DNA of 29,439 nucleotides. Source: CAZJAD01 sp964543855 (GTDB lineage: Bacteria > Electryoneota > RPQS01 > DYHQ01). The notes under the pieces were generated by a model. That model saw nothing but the letters and a program-made list of their open reading frames with translations, was not told the DNA's origin and did no database searches. Position numbers and translations under genes: made by a program. This document shows positions 14,866-22,624 of the stretch, in pieces (the first letter of the stretch is position 1; each line of letters begins with the position of its first letter). The stretch lies in assembly GCA_964543855.1 (NCBI GenBank), contig CAZJAD010000016.1:1-29439 (forward strand), given 5' to 3'.

Positions 14866-16722
14866 TCAGGAATCCTGCTGCGGGAGTTGCAGGATTTCGT
14901 CAATCTCGTCGCCGTCGAGACATTCGCGCTCAAGCAGGGTGTTTGCCAGGCGGTTCAGGCGATCCCGATTCTCAAGAAGGAACCGCCGGGCCGTATCATC
15001 CGCTTCACTGACAATACGCTGCACTTCGGCGTCAATAAGCTGGGCGGTTTGTTCGCTGTAGTCGCGGACCTGAGTGATCTCACGACCGATAAAAATCTCC
15101 TCTTCTTTCCGACCAAAAGTCAAGGGACCCAGCTTCGGCGACATCCCCCACTCACAGACCATCTTGCGAGCGATCTGAGTCGCTTTGTCCAAATCGTCGC
15201 CTGCCCCCGTCGTCGTCTCCTCAAAGACGATGAGCTCCGCCGCGCGGCCTCCTAACAGACGCACTAGCATCCCCTCGAGGTAGCTGCGGGGATAATTGTG
15301 CTTCTCGTCCAGAGGCAGGAAGTGAGTGAGACCCAAGGCTCGGCCCCGAGGAATAATCGTCACCTTATGGACGGGGTCGCTGTTCGGAATGAGTTTCGCT
15401 ACCAGCACATGCCCGGCTTCGTGGTAAGCGGTCGACCGCTTTTCGTCCGCACTGATGAGGAGCGACTTCCGTTCGGCTCCCATCATGACCTTGTCCTTGG
15501 CTTGATCCAGATCGGCCATGGTCACAAAATCGGCATCGTGTCGCGCAGCGATAAGGGCCGCTTCGTTCACCAGGTTGGCCAGATCCGCCCCGGAGAGGCC
15601 GGGTGTCCCTTTGGCCAGCACCGCCAGATTGGCATCCTCCGACAGAGGAATATTCTTCGTATGGACGCGCAGAATCCCCTCGCGCCCGCGCACATCGGGT
15701 CGGTCTACAACGATCTGTCGGTCAAAGCGACCCGGCCGGGTCAGCGCGGGATCCAAGATGTCGGGTCGGTTCGTCGCAGCCAGCAGAATGACCCCTTCAT
15801 TCGGGTCAAAACCATCCATTTCCACGAGAAGCTGATTCAAGGTTTGCTCGCGCTCGTCGTGACCACCACCCAAACCGGCCCCTCGCTGACGACCCACCGC
15901 ATCAATCTCATCGATGAAAATGATACACGGCGCGTGCTTCTTGCCTTGCTCGAACAAGTCCCGAACGCGACTAGCGCCCACCCCGACAAACATCTCGACG
16001 AAATCGGCGCCGCTCATGGAGAAAAAGGACACTCCCGCTTCCCCTGCGACAGCTCGCGCAAGCAATGTCTTTCCAGTTCCCGGCGGGCCAAGCAGGAGCG
16101 CGCCGCGTGGAATCCTGCCCCCCAACTTCTGGAATTTCTTGGGGTCTCGCAGGAACGCAATCACTTCTTCCAATTCTTCCTTGGCTTCGTCGGCTCCAGC
16201 GACATTCGCGAAGGTCACGGGCGATTTGTTCTCGAGTATCAGTTTGGCGCGGCTCTTGCCGAATGAGAAGATCCCACGGGGAGCCCCACCGCTCTGAATA
16301 CGACGCAAGATGAAAAACCCAAAGCCCAGAAGGAATATCCACGGGAGCACCCCAATGAGGTAGCTGCCTAAGTCCGGACGCTTGACTTTGAACTCGTAAG
16401 AGACGCCTTTCTCGCGCCATTGGTTCAGCATCTCGCCGTCCATATAGGGCGGCAAAGTCGTGTGGAAACGCTCTCCGGACTTCAACTCGCCCCGGAACAC
16501 CTGATCCTCGATCGTGCCTTTGGTGACCTTGCCCTCATTGACCAACTGCTCGAATTCGGCGTAGGACTTGCCAATCTCCTGTTCACCGAACCTGATCTGC
16601 GAGAAGACAATGATAGCAAGGGCGATGAACAGGAAGATGTACAGAGTCTTCGTTGCTCGCCTCCACTCGATCTTGTCATCGGGTGGTTTCTTCTTCTTGT
16701 CGCGATCCTCGTCCAAAAGCAA
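14866..16722 (-). CDS. ftsH: ATP-dependent zinc metalloprotease FtsH
   Basis: Membrane-anchored AAA+ protease that degrades misfolded membrane proteins and short-lived regulators such as LpxC in some bacteria. It has 618 residues. Two membrane helices (about 26-45 and 120-139) flank a periplasmic domain. The AAA module has Walker A GPPGTGKT (212-219), Walker B IIFIDE (267-272) and a second region of homology ending PGRFDRQIVV. The zinc site is HEAGH (434-438). The C-terminus is short and lacks extra domains. The start is a TTG with GGAG five bases upstream; hpt ends 14 bases before. Confidence 0.98.
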   Translation of the reverse strand: MLLDEDRDKKKKPPDDKIEWRRATKTLYIFLFIALAIIVFSQIRFGEQEIGKSYAEFEQLVNEGKVTKGTIEDQVFRGELKSGERFHTTLPPYMDGEMLNQWREKGVSYEFKVKRPDLGSYLIGVLPWIFLLGFGFFILRRIQSGGAPRGIFSFGKSRAKLILENKSPVTFANVAGADEAKEELEEVIAFLRDPKKFQKLGGRIPRGALLLGPPGTGKTLLARAVAGEAGVSFFSMSGADFVEMFVGVGASRVRDLFEQGKKHAPCIIFIDEIDAVGRQRGAGLGGGHDEREQTLNQLLVEMDGFDPNEGVILLAATNRPDILDPALTRPGRFDRQIVVDRPDVRGREGILRVHTKNIPLSEDANLAVLAKGTPGLSGADLANLVNEAALIAARHDADFVTMADLDQAKDKVMMGAERKSLLISADEKRSTAYHEAGHVLVAKLIPNSDPVHKVTIIPRGRALGLTHFLPLDEKHNYPRSYLEGMLVRLLGGRAAELIVFEETTTGAGDDLDKATQIARKMVCEWGMSPKLGPLTFGRKEEEIFIGREITQVRDYSEQTAQLIDAEVQRIVSEADDTARRFLLENRDRLNRLANTLLERECLDGDEIDEILQLPQQDS

Positions 16723-16736
16723 TCCACTCCAGAGTA

Positions 16737-17321
16737 TCAGGACGGCTCGTCTATGAGCGCGTACAGGTCAGGAAGATGCCGCCACTGCTGGGCACAATCC
16801 AATCCGTAGCCGACGACGAACCGATCCGGAATCTCAAATCCTACATGGTCCAACGAGCACTTGGCCTTGAAGACCTCCGGTTTGAGGAAAAGTGTCACAA
16901 CAGCCAAGCTGGCAGGTCCTTTCTTCGCAAAGTGACTCAGCAGAAATTGGACCGACCCGCCCGTATCCACGATGTCCTCAACCAGAATGACATGTCGGCC
17001 TGCCACATCCGCGTCCAAATCCTTCTTCATGAAGACGATCCCGGAGGATTGCATCGCCTTCTCATAGCTTGAAATTTTGACGAAATCAACCTCGCACGGA
17101 ATGGCCATATAGCGAATCAGATCCGCCAGAAAGACAAAACTCCCGTTCAAGACGCCGACCATGATCGGACGCTTGTCCATGTATTCCGCTCGAAGCTTCT
17201 GAGCCATCTCACGCACGCGCTCATCGATGGCATCGCCACGCAGGAAGCGGCGGAACTGTCGCGGTGGCTCACCGACGATTTCATCATTGCCAATCAACAC
17301 AGTGGTTCGGTGGTTTTCCAT
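16737..17321 (-). CDS. hpt: Hypoxanthine phosphoribosyltransferase
   Basis: Purine salvage enzyme that makes IMP (and often GMP) from hypoxanthine or guanine and PRPP. It has 194 residues. The PRPP-binding signature is VILVEDIVDTGGS at 111-123. GVLNGSFVFLADLIR (about 56-70) and the FEIPDRFVVGYGLDCAQQWR tail motif are typical. The N-terminus has about 15 extra residues compared with many Hpt proteins. It overlaps the end of tilS by 28 bases. The tilS-hpt-ftsH order is a widespread bacterial arrangement, which supports all three calls. Confidence 0.97.
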   Translation of the reverse strand: MENHRTTVLIGNDEIVGEPPRQFRRFLRGDAIDERVREMAQKLRAEYMDKRPIMVGVLNGSFVFLADLIRYMAIPCEVDFVKISSYEKAMQSSGIVFMKKDLDADVAGRHVILVEDIVDTGGSVQFLLSHFAKKGPASLAVVTLFLKPEVFKAKCSLDHVGFEIPDRFVVGYGLDCAQQWRHLPDLYALIDEPS

Positions 17322-18679
17322 TCGAGTTCCAGGACAGTCGTGTCTGTTGAAAACGGCCTGATTCGCTGATCGCTCCAGTGCCCCACCAGCCAGACAGGCC
17401 CTTCTTCATCGCACAAAACCAAAGCGCCCATCCTCGAGGCCGGGTCAACATGCAACTCGCTTAGCAGACGCGAGACTTTGCGAGGCCCCCGCCCGACGAT
17501 GTCCAGGGCATCGCCAGGGCGCCAAGTGCGAAGCTGGAGTCGCTGCCCGACCAGATCTGCTCTCGCCTGGATGCGAGTACCATTCCCGATAACTCCGTTA
17601 TTCGGGCGGATAGACAGTCCGAGCTCACCTATACCATTAAGAGTGAGCCGGCCGGGCCCACGCACATCATAGCGAATATCTGTAGGCAAACAACGGGCCA
17701 CCGCCAGCCTGGGCCCATTGCGCACGAGGTCAATGTCGGAGCCGACGCTCAGTCTGCCTTTCGGAGCCTGCCCCGCGATGAAAGCAGCAACTTGGCGCCG
17801 GCGCCAGGCTGGCCACCGGAAGTCCGGCATTCGCAGGAGCTGGGCAACGGCTCGTTCGACCGGGGCCCAAGGCATCAAGCTAAAATAACAGAAAATATCG
17901 GGAATTGCAAGCAACTTCTTGGCACGCTGGTGACCCGTCGACACCTCAACTACATACTTATCAGCCTGCCTCAACACATCTTCCACAATGTCCCTGATTT
18001 CGCTGCCTGCTCGTGCCAAAGCCGGGATGTCCAGCCCCCCACCTTGCTCGACAAGTCGCGGCATGACCTTCAAACGCAGGTAGTTGCGCCGGAATCGGGG
18101 ATCCTCGTTCGAGGCATCGTCACGCCAGGCAACACCTCGGCCAAGGGCGTAGCGTTTGACATCTGCACGACGGACCGCAATCATCGGTCGCAAGACCTTT
18201 CCCCACTTGCGCGGAATCGAAGTCCACTCCCACCAGTCCGTACTCTGAATGAAACGCATGAGGAAAGTCTCAGCGGAATCGTCCGCCGTATGCGCCGTGA
18301 GAATCCAATCACACCCGGCCTCCTCCGCCATTTCGCCCAGAGCCTGGTATCGCAGCTTCCGCGCGGCCGCTTCCCGCGACAGCTTCTCTCGGCGGGCAAG
18401 CGCGAGCGTATCCCCTTTCCGGTTCAAAGACCGCAGTCCCAAGCGATCGGCCAAGCGGGAGACGAACTCGGCATCGGCCTGCGACTCCGGTCGCAACCCA
18501 TGGTCAACATGGCCAACGACGGGCTCGCACCCGAGCTCCGGAGCTAACCGTACGACGATGTCGAGCATGGCCACCGAATCCAGACCGCCCGACACCGCAA
18601 GCAACAGCCGTCGGCCTTGAGCGTCGTCACTCAGGGCAGCTCGAACCTTGTGCAGAATGTCAGATTCAGATGCCTGCAT
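17294..18679 (-). CDS. tilS: tRNA(Ile)-lysidine synthetase
   Basis: Modifies C34 of the CAU-anticodon tRNA-Ile to lysidine so that it reads AUA and is charged with isoleucine rather than methionine. It has 461 residues from the chosen start. The PP-loop ATP motif SGGLDS is at 30-35. Further family motifs are VGHVDHGLRPESQADAEFV, LTAHTADDSAETFLMRF and RNYLRLKVMPRL. The C-terminal substrate-binding domain (LRTWRPGDALDIVGRGPRKVSRLL) is present. The ATG at 18679 has GGGA seven bases upstream. An earlier ATG at 18760 is unlikely because a hairpin and the tRNA 3' end lie there. A CAU-anticodon tRNA gene is immediately upstream. Confidence 0.95.
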   Translation of the reverse strand: MQASESDILHKVRAALSDDAQGRRLLLAVSGGLDSVAMLDIVVRLAPELGCEPVVGHVDHGLRPESQADAEFVSRLADRLGLRSLNRKGDTLALARREKLSREAAARKLRYQALGEMAEEAGCDWILTAHTADDSAETFLMRFIQSTDWWEWTSIPRKWGKVLRPMIAVRRADVKRYALGRGVAWRDDASNEDPRFRRNYLRLKVMPRLVEQGGGLDIPALARAGSEIRDIVEDVLRQADKYVVEVSTGHQRAKKLLAIPDIFCYFSLMPWAPVERAVAQLLRMPDFRWPAWRRRQVAAFIAGQAPKGRLSVGSDIDLVRNGPRLAVARCLPTDIRYDVRGPGRLTLNGIGELGLSIRPNNGVIGNGTRIQARADLVGQRLQLRTWRPGDALDIVGRGPRKVSRLLSELHVDPASRMGALVLCDEEGPVWLVGHWSDQRIRPFSTDTTVLELEWKTTEPLC

Positions 18680-18691
18680 ACGCGTTCCCGC

Positions 18692-18719
18692 AAACGAATA
18701 ACCCGCCGCGGCGGCGGGT
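18692..18719 (-). terminator. Strong hairpin between tRNA-Met and tilS
   Basis: An 8-bp perfect GC-rich stem (ACCCGCCG/CGGCGGGT) with a 3-base loop is followed on the minus strand by a T-rich but interrupted tail (TTATTCGTTT). It may partly terminate the tRNA transcript or protect and process the tRNA 3' side. It sits just ahead of the tilS ribosome binding site, so incomplete termination would still feed tilS. Confidence 0.5.
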
Positions 18720-18768
18720 AGAGACTGCGACAGCCTGTACCTCCAGCCAGGCGCGCACATAGAAGAGG

Positions 18769-18842
18769 TAGCGGAGGGGGGACTCGAACCCCCGACACAT
18801 GGCTTATGAAGCCACCGCTCTAACCAACTGAGCTACTCCGCC
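18769..18842 (-). tRNA. tRNA-Met (CAT anticodon), probably elongator
   Basis: A 74-base cloverleaf. Acceptor stem GGCGGAG pairs with CTCCGCT (one G-U at the end), D arm GCTC...GAGC, anticodon stem GTGGC/GCCAT with loop TTCATAA, 5-base variable loop, T stem GGGGG/CCCCC with loop TTCGAGT. The anticodon CAT is at 18806-18808. The 3' CCA is not encoded (ACCT follows). It lacks the three G-C pairs of an initiator anticodon stem. Acceptor and T arm resemble elongator tRNA-Met of other bacteria, such as Bacillus. A tRNA-Ile read by TilS also has CAT, so that identity is possible but less likely. Confidence 0.93.
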
Positions 18843-18860
18843 AGGGCGCTATCACTCCTA

Positions 18861-18889
18861 AATATATAAAATTCGACGGGTTTTGTCAA
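18861..18889 (-). promoter_or_regulatory. Sigma-70 promoter of tRNA-Met
   Basis: Minus strand: perfect -35 TTGACA (18884-18889), 17-base spacer, -10 TATATT (18861-18866). Transcription would start about 12 bases before the tRNA 5' end. It may also supply the tilS-hpt-ftsH block if the downstream hairpin leaks. Confidence 0.85.
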
Positions 18890-18911
18890 GGTGTTTGCTC
18901 TCTTGTCTCTG

Positions 18912-18932
18912 GTGGGGTCCGGAGGACTCCAC
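18912..18932. repeat. Inverted repeat between divergent promoters
   Basis: Arms GTGGGGTCC and GGACTCCAC (9 bp, one G-T type mismatch) separated by GGA. It lies between the tRNA-Met promoter (minus) and the epimerase promoter (plus), 8 bases upstream of the latter's -35. It may be an operator; it could also fold in RNA. Confidence 0.45.
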
Positions 18933-18940
18933 AGTGAGAA

Positions 18941-18969
18941 TTGACTCTCGAAGATATTGTTCTTAGATT
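18941..18969 (+). promoter_or_regulatory. Sigma-70 promoter of the epimerase gene
   Basis: Plus strand: -35 TTGACT (18941-18946), 17-base spacer, -10 TAGATT (18964-18969). The TTG start codon at 19027 lies about 50 bases beyond the predicted transcription start. Confidence 0.6.
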
Positions 18970-19026
18970 AGCTTGTTCTCGCATCGCGAAACCATACTTC
19001 CCGCGTGGCTCAAGTGAGGTCGAGCT

Positions 19027-20007
19027 TTGACCGATAACACCTCCTCTGCTGTGCTCGTGACCGGAGCGGCCGGTTTCATTGGATCGCATGTCTGTGACCT
19101 GCTCCTGAAGCGTGGCCATCGGGTCATCGGCGTAGACAATTTTGATCCCGGCTATGCGCGTCAAACAAAGGAAGAGAACCTTCAGAGCGCAAAGGCAAAC
19201 CCGAACTTCTCGCTGGTTGAAGGCGATATCCGGGACGCGCGTCTGGCCGATCGAATCTTCCGGGAGCACAAAATCTCCGTCGTGCTTCACTTCGCCGCGA
19301 GGCCCGGTGTTCGTGCCTCGATAGAAGCGCCGGAGCTTTGCATGGACACCAATGTGCGCGGCACCATTGTCCAGCTTGAAGCTGCTCGCAAAGCAGGTGT
19401 CAAACGGTTTGTATTTGCCTCTTCGTCATCGGTCTACGGCAACCGAGACGAAGTTCCGTTCCGAGAATTAGACTCGACGGACCAGCCGCTTTCTCCCTAT
19501 GGTGCGAGCAAGAAAGCGGGGGAAGCGATTTGTTACACCTACCATCACCTCTATGGCATGGCGGTTGCCTGCCTGCGCCTCTTCACCGTTTACGGACCAC
19601 GACAGCGACCTGACCTGGCTATCCGTAAGTTCGCCGAACTGGCTCTCGCCGGAAAGCCCTTGCCTGTCTTCGGTGATGGCACATCGCGGCGAGACTACAC
19701 GCACATTCAGGACATTCTCACGGGCATTCAAGGGGCTATGGGCTGGTGCAGCAAGTCCGGCCCACCCCGCTACGGCACCTTCAACCTTGGATCCAACAAC
19801 CCGGTCACCCTCGAAGAGCTGCTTCGGGACTTGTCCGAAGCTCTCCAGATGCCTCTGAAGCGCGAGCAACTCCCATTCCAATCCGGCGATGTCTTCCAGA
19901 CCTATGCCGACACGACACTGGCAGAGCGCGAGCTCAGTTTCCGCCACACAATCCCCTTCAAGCAAGGACTTGCTGATTTCTGCCGCTGGCTGAAAGATCA
20001 CCGGTAG
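19027..20007 (+). CDS. NAD-dependent nucleotide-sugar epimerase (UDP-glucuronate 4-epimerase-like)
   Basis: Short-chain dehydrogenase/reductase of the extended type, 326 residues. The NAD-binding G-x-x-G-x-x-G motif is at 13-19 (GAAGFIG). D38 follows the second strand. The active-site serine cluster is near 132-135 (ASSSSVYG), with the catalytic Y158-x-x-x-K162 (YGASK). VYGPRQRPDLAIRKFAELAL and RRDYTHIQDI are typical of GalE/UDP-glucuronate epimerases. The segment DNFDPGYARQTKEENL favours the UDP-glucuronate/CapI side, but exact substrate is not provable here. The start is TTG with GAGG seven bases upstream. A role in surface polysaccharide or LPS sugar supply fits the glycosyltransferase genes further right. 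Confidence 0.88.
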   Translation: MTDNTSSAVLVTGAAGFIGSHVCDLLLKRGHRVIGVDNFDPGYARQTKEENLQSAKANPNFSLVEGDIRDARLADRIFREHKISVVLHFAARPGVRASIEAPELCMDTNVRGTIVQLEAARKAGVKRFVFASSSSVYGNRDEVPFRELDSTDQPLSPYGASKKAGEAICYTYHHLYGMAVACLRLFTVYGPRQRPDLAIRKFAELALAGKPLPVFGDGTSRRDYTHIQDILTGIQGAMGWCSKSGPPRYGTFNLGSNNPVTLEELLRDLSEALQMPLKREQLPFQSGDVFQTYADTTLAERELSFRHTIPFKQGLADFCRWLKDHR

Positions 20008-20158
20008 TCTCCGCTACACAACCTCCTCTTCCCCAAGCCCGAAGTTCAAGGAAACCGACGGCCCTCTGCCTGGCGCCGCTTGCTTCTTTCGTCAGATTTT
20101 CTCTTCTTTGTCCTGAACCGAGCGACCCATATCCCATATGCTGTTGGAGACATCTGTG

Positions 20159-20869
20159 ATGCAGATCTTCCAAACGATCATCTTGACCGCCCGGCCAGCG
20201 GCTGGCAAAAGCGAAGTAATTGATTTTCTTAAGAAACTGGACTCCGTGGAGCGCAGGCGGCGATTCCACATCGGTGAGATTGCCGAAGTGGACGACTTCC
20301 CGTACATCTGGGAGAAATTCGAGGAAGATGACATCTTCACCAAATACGGCCGTCCACGACTCTATTCGGACGAGAAATACTGGTTCAAAGACCCGTGGCT
20401 CTGGGATTTCTTTCTGGAGAGAATGAATATCGCCTACTCAAAACTCCTGCGTGACCCAAAGGTCGCTGAGAAGACAATCCTCGTCGAGTTCGCACGAGGA
20501 GGTGAGAATGCCCTTGCCCACACCTTCTCTGTGCTTTCGCCTGAAATCCTCAGACGGGCCGGAATTCTCTACATCGATGTCTCGTATGAGGAATCCGTGC
20601 GCAAGAATCGGCGTCGATTCAAGCCCGAAGAGGCGGATTCGATCCTGTTTCACTCGCTGCCAGATGACAAGATGGAATTTTACTACAAAGTGAACGACTG
20701 GCACAAGCTCGCGCCACACAAGGAAGGCGTGCTCACGCTCCAAGACATCAAGGTCCCCTACGCCGTGCTGCCCAACGAGCCCGAGGTGACCGATACACCC
20801 GAACATCTGGCGGCTCCATTGGAGAACGCTTTGAACAGACTGTGGAAGGGCTACCTGTCAACGCGATAG
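20159..20869 (+). CDS. Unrecognised P-loop-like protein (possible small-molecule kinase)
   Basis: A 236-residue protein without a family name I can give. Residues near 8-18 (ILTARPAAGKSEV) follow a hydrophobic strand and look like a Walker A loop, A-x4-G-K-S, with alanine for the usual first glycine. Later a strand ILVEFARGGEN resembles a Walker B or substrate site, and an arginine-rich VRKNRRRF stretch resembles the lid of nucleotide kinases. There is no signal peptide or membrane helix. It is rich in aromatic and charged residues (DFPYIWEKFEEDD, DEKYWFKDPWLWDFFLERM). The ATG at 20159 has GGAG nine bases upstream; an ATG at 20138 has no ribosome site. It lies between the epimerase and a methyltransferase on the same strand. 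The 151 bases before it show no clear promoter or terminator. Confidence 0.8.
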   Translation: MQIFQTIILTARPAAGKSEVIDFLKKLDSVERRRRFHIGEIAEVDDFPYIWEKFEEDDIFTKYGRPRLYSDEKYWFKDPWLWDFFLERMNIAYSKLLRDPKVAEKTILVEFARGGENALAHTFSVLSPEILRRAGILYIDVSYEESVRKNRRRFKPEEADSILFHSLPDDKMEFYYKVNDWHKLAPHKEGVLTLQDIKVPYAVLPNEPEVTDTPEHLAAPLENALNRLWKGYLSTR

Positions 20870-20900
20870 GCTTCGACCCAGAGATTCGCGTAAAGGAAGG

Positions 20901-21557
20901 ATGAAGAGCAACAAATCAAGAAAGCCAAAACGCTTCCGGCGTATCACCAGGAACTGGGATGATTTCTGGGCCGAATTCTGGAATGTCCGGCTCGTGGAAG
21001 GCGACCACGCCCGCTCGATGAAGACTCAGCAGGTCGTGAGATACTGCAAAGAGGTACTCAAACTCCGAAAGGGCCAACGCCTCCTCGACTTGGGCTGCGG
21101 AGCGGGTTTTCAAGCGGTGCTCCTGGCGGAACTCGGTCTGGAAGTTGTGGGAATAGACATCTCACCTCCGCTGGTCAAGTGCGCCCAGAGGCTCGCCGTC
21201 AAGCGAAAAGCCAACGCCAGCTTTCAGGTCGGCGACATGCGAACGACGAAGTTCAAAGAGAAATTCGACGCCGTCGTTGTTCTTGGCTGCACTTTCGGAT
21301 TCGGGGATGATGCCGAGAATCAGCGAACCTTGAAAAACATCGCCCGCGCTCTCCGGAAGGGCGGCCGCGTTCTGTTGACNNNNNNNNNNNNNNNNNNNNN
21401 NNNNNNNNNNNNNNNNNNNNNNNNNNNNNNNNNNNNNNNNNNNNNNNNNNNNNNNNNNNNNNNNNNNNNNNNNNNNNNNGGAACATGGCTGCTCCCTCCT
21501 ATTCCGCTCCAATGGTTTTCCACCGAACTGATTGCCACCGCTCGGAAAACCGCCTGA
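20901..21557 (+). CDS. Class I SAM-dependent methyltransferase, interrupted by an assembly gap
   Basis: The N-terminal ~160 residues hold a standard SAM-binding Rossmann fold: LLDLGCGAGFQAVLLAELGL (motif I, about 61-80), VVGIDISPPLVKCAQ (motif II) and FDAVVVLGCTFGFG (motif IV region), then LRKGGRVLL. A run of exactly 100 N follows. After it the same nominal frame gives 25 residues ending STELIATARKTA. Ends of this type (S-x-x-LI-x-x-ARK) are common at methyltransferase C-termini, so both parts probably belong to one gene. Full-length relatives would be about 250 residues, so the true gap is probably longer than 100 bases. Substrate unknown. AAGG is close to the ATG. It lies 31 bases after the P-loop-like gene. 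Confidence 0.75.
   Translation: MKSNKSRKPKRFRRITRNWDDFWAEFWNVRLVEGDHARSMKTQQVVRYCKEVLKLRKGQRLLDLGCGAGFQAVLLAELGLEVVGIDISPPLVKCAQRLAVKRKANASFQVGDMRTTKFKEKFDAVVVLGCTFGFGDDAENQRTLKNIARALRKGGRVLLXXXXXXXXXXXXXXXXXXXXXXXXXXXXXXXXXXGTWLLPPIPLQWFSTELIATARKTA
21380..21479. other. Assembly gap of exactly 100 N
   Basis: A placeholder run inside the methyltransferase gene. The round length indicates an arbitrary scaffold join, so the real distance and any reading frame across it are unknown. Confidence 0.99.
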
Positions 21558-21580
21558 CCCGTCTGCTTGGTGCCAATGTC

Positions 21581-22612
21581 ATGACACTCAAAACGCGTTT
21601 AGGTCCGTTTGAATTGGATTCACCGGTGGTCCTCGCGCCGATGGCGGGATACACCGATTCGCCAATGCGCCGCCTTGCGAAGCGATACGGAGCCGGACTC
21701 GTCTTCTCTGAAATGCTCTCGGGCGAAGGAACGCGGCGACGGAACCCGAAAACCTATCAACTGGCCAAATTCACGCAGGAAGAGCGGCCCATTGTGCTGC
21801 AGTATTTCGCCGTGGACCCACGAATGGCGGCGGATGTCGCCAAGGTCCTGGAGGAGCTCGAACCAGACGGCCTGGATCTGAATTTCGGTTGTCCCGTCAA
21901 GAAAATCGTGCAGTATTCAGGCGGTGCCGCGCTTCTGAAGGATCTTCCGCTGCTCGGAGCAATCGTCGAGGCGGCTGTCAAAGCGACACGTCTGCCCGTC
22001 TCCGTGAAAATGCGGGCCGGGTGGGATGAGCACTCGATCAACGCCGTCGATGCCGCACGCGTCGCAGCAGAAAGCGGCGCATCTTGGGCGACGATCCACG
22101 CACGAACGCGCACGGAGTTCTACTCAGGGCGAGCTCACTGGGATTGGATCGGCGAAGTGAAGCAGAAAGTCGCTGTTCCCGTTATTGGGAATGGTGATGT
22201 GAAAGACGCCGAGGATGCCGTCGCACTCCGGAATCAAACAGGGTGCGATGCGGTGATGGTAGGACGCGGCGCAATGGGGTATCCATTCATATTTCGCGAA
22301 GCGAACGCACTCTTCTCAAGTGGCACACCGCTACCACCGCCGACACCCCGCGAACGATTTCAGGCCGCGCGCCAGCAACTGGAGGGAATGATCGAATTCT
22401 ACGGTGAAGAGCGCGCCGTACGACATTTTCGCAAGCATGCAATCAGTTATCTGCGAGGTCTGCCTCACAGCGCAGCGATGAAGAGCGAAGTCGTGAGACT
22501 GACTTCAGGAACTGAAGTCCTCGATACTCTGGAGAAGTATTTCTCATTGCTGCCCGACAAGCCCACGGCACGCGGCAGCACTGCCTTCGAGCAAGCACCC
22601 GTTTGGGGATGA
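21581..22612 (+). CDS. dus: tRNA-dihydrouridine synthase (DusB-like)
   Basis: FMN enzyme that reduces uridines in the tRNA D-loop to dihydrouridine. It has 343 residues. The N-terminus VVLAPMAGYTDSPMRRLAKR and FSEMLSGEG are typical. The catalytic cysteine lies in LNFGCPVKKIV, followed by GGAALLKD. VSVKMRAGW, TIHARTR, VIGNGDV and AVMVGRGAMGYPFIF form the FMN and phosphate-binding barrel motifs. A C-terminal helical domain includes HFRKHAISYLRGL. The ATG at 21581 gives the normal family start. An ATG at 21485 would run through the end of the methyltransferase gene and is rejected. It converges with the nucleotidase gene, with 12 bases between the stops and no terminator seen. Confidence 0.95.
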   Translation: MTLKTRLGPFELDSPVVLAPMAGYTDSPMRRLAKRYGAGLVFSEMLSGEGTRRRNPKTYQLAKFTQEERPIVLQYFAVDPRMAADVAKVLEELEPDGLDLNFGCPVKKIVQYSGGAALLKDLPLLGAIVEAAVKATRLPVSVKMRAGWDEHSINAVDAARVAAESGASWATIHARTRTEFYSGRAHWDWIGEVKQKVAVPVIGNGDVKDAEDAVALRNQTGCDAVMVGRGAMGYPFIFREANALFSSGTPLPPPTPRERFQAARQQLEGMIEFYGEERAVRHFRKHAISYLRGLPHSAAMKSEVVRLTSGTEVLDTLEKYFSLLPDKPTARGSTAFEQAPVWG

Positions 22613-22624
22613 GTAATTGCTGCC

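Noticed and set aside
13924..15255. A 443-codon plus-strand open frame across folP, folE and ftsH
   Set aside because: It crosses three well-supported minus-strand genes and shows no domain or ribosome site; a codon-bias shadow.
21485..21580. An N-terminal extension of dus from an upstream ATG
   Set aside because: These 32 codons overlap the end of the methyltransferase gene in another frame and are unlike Dus N-termini; the ATG at 21581 fits the family.
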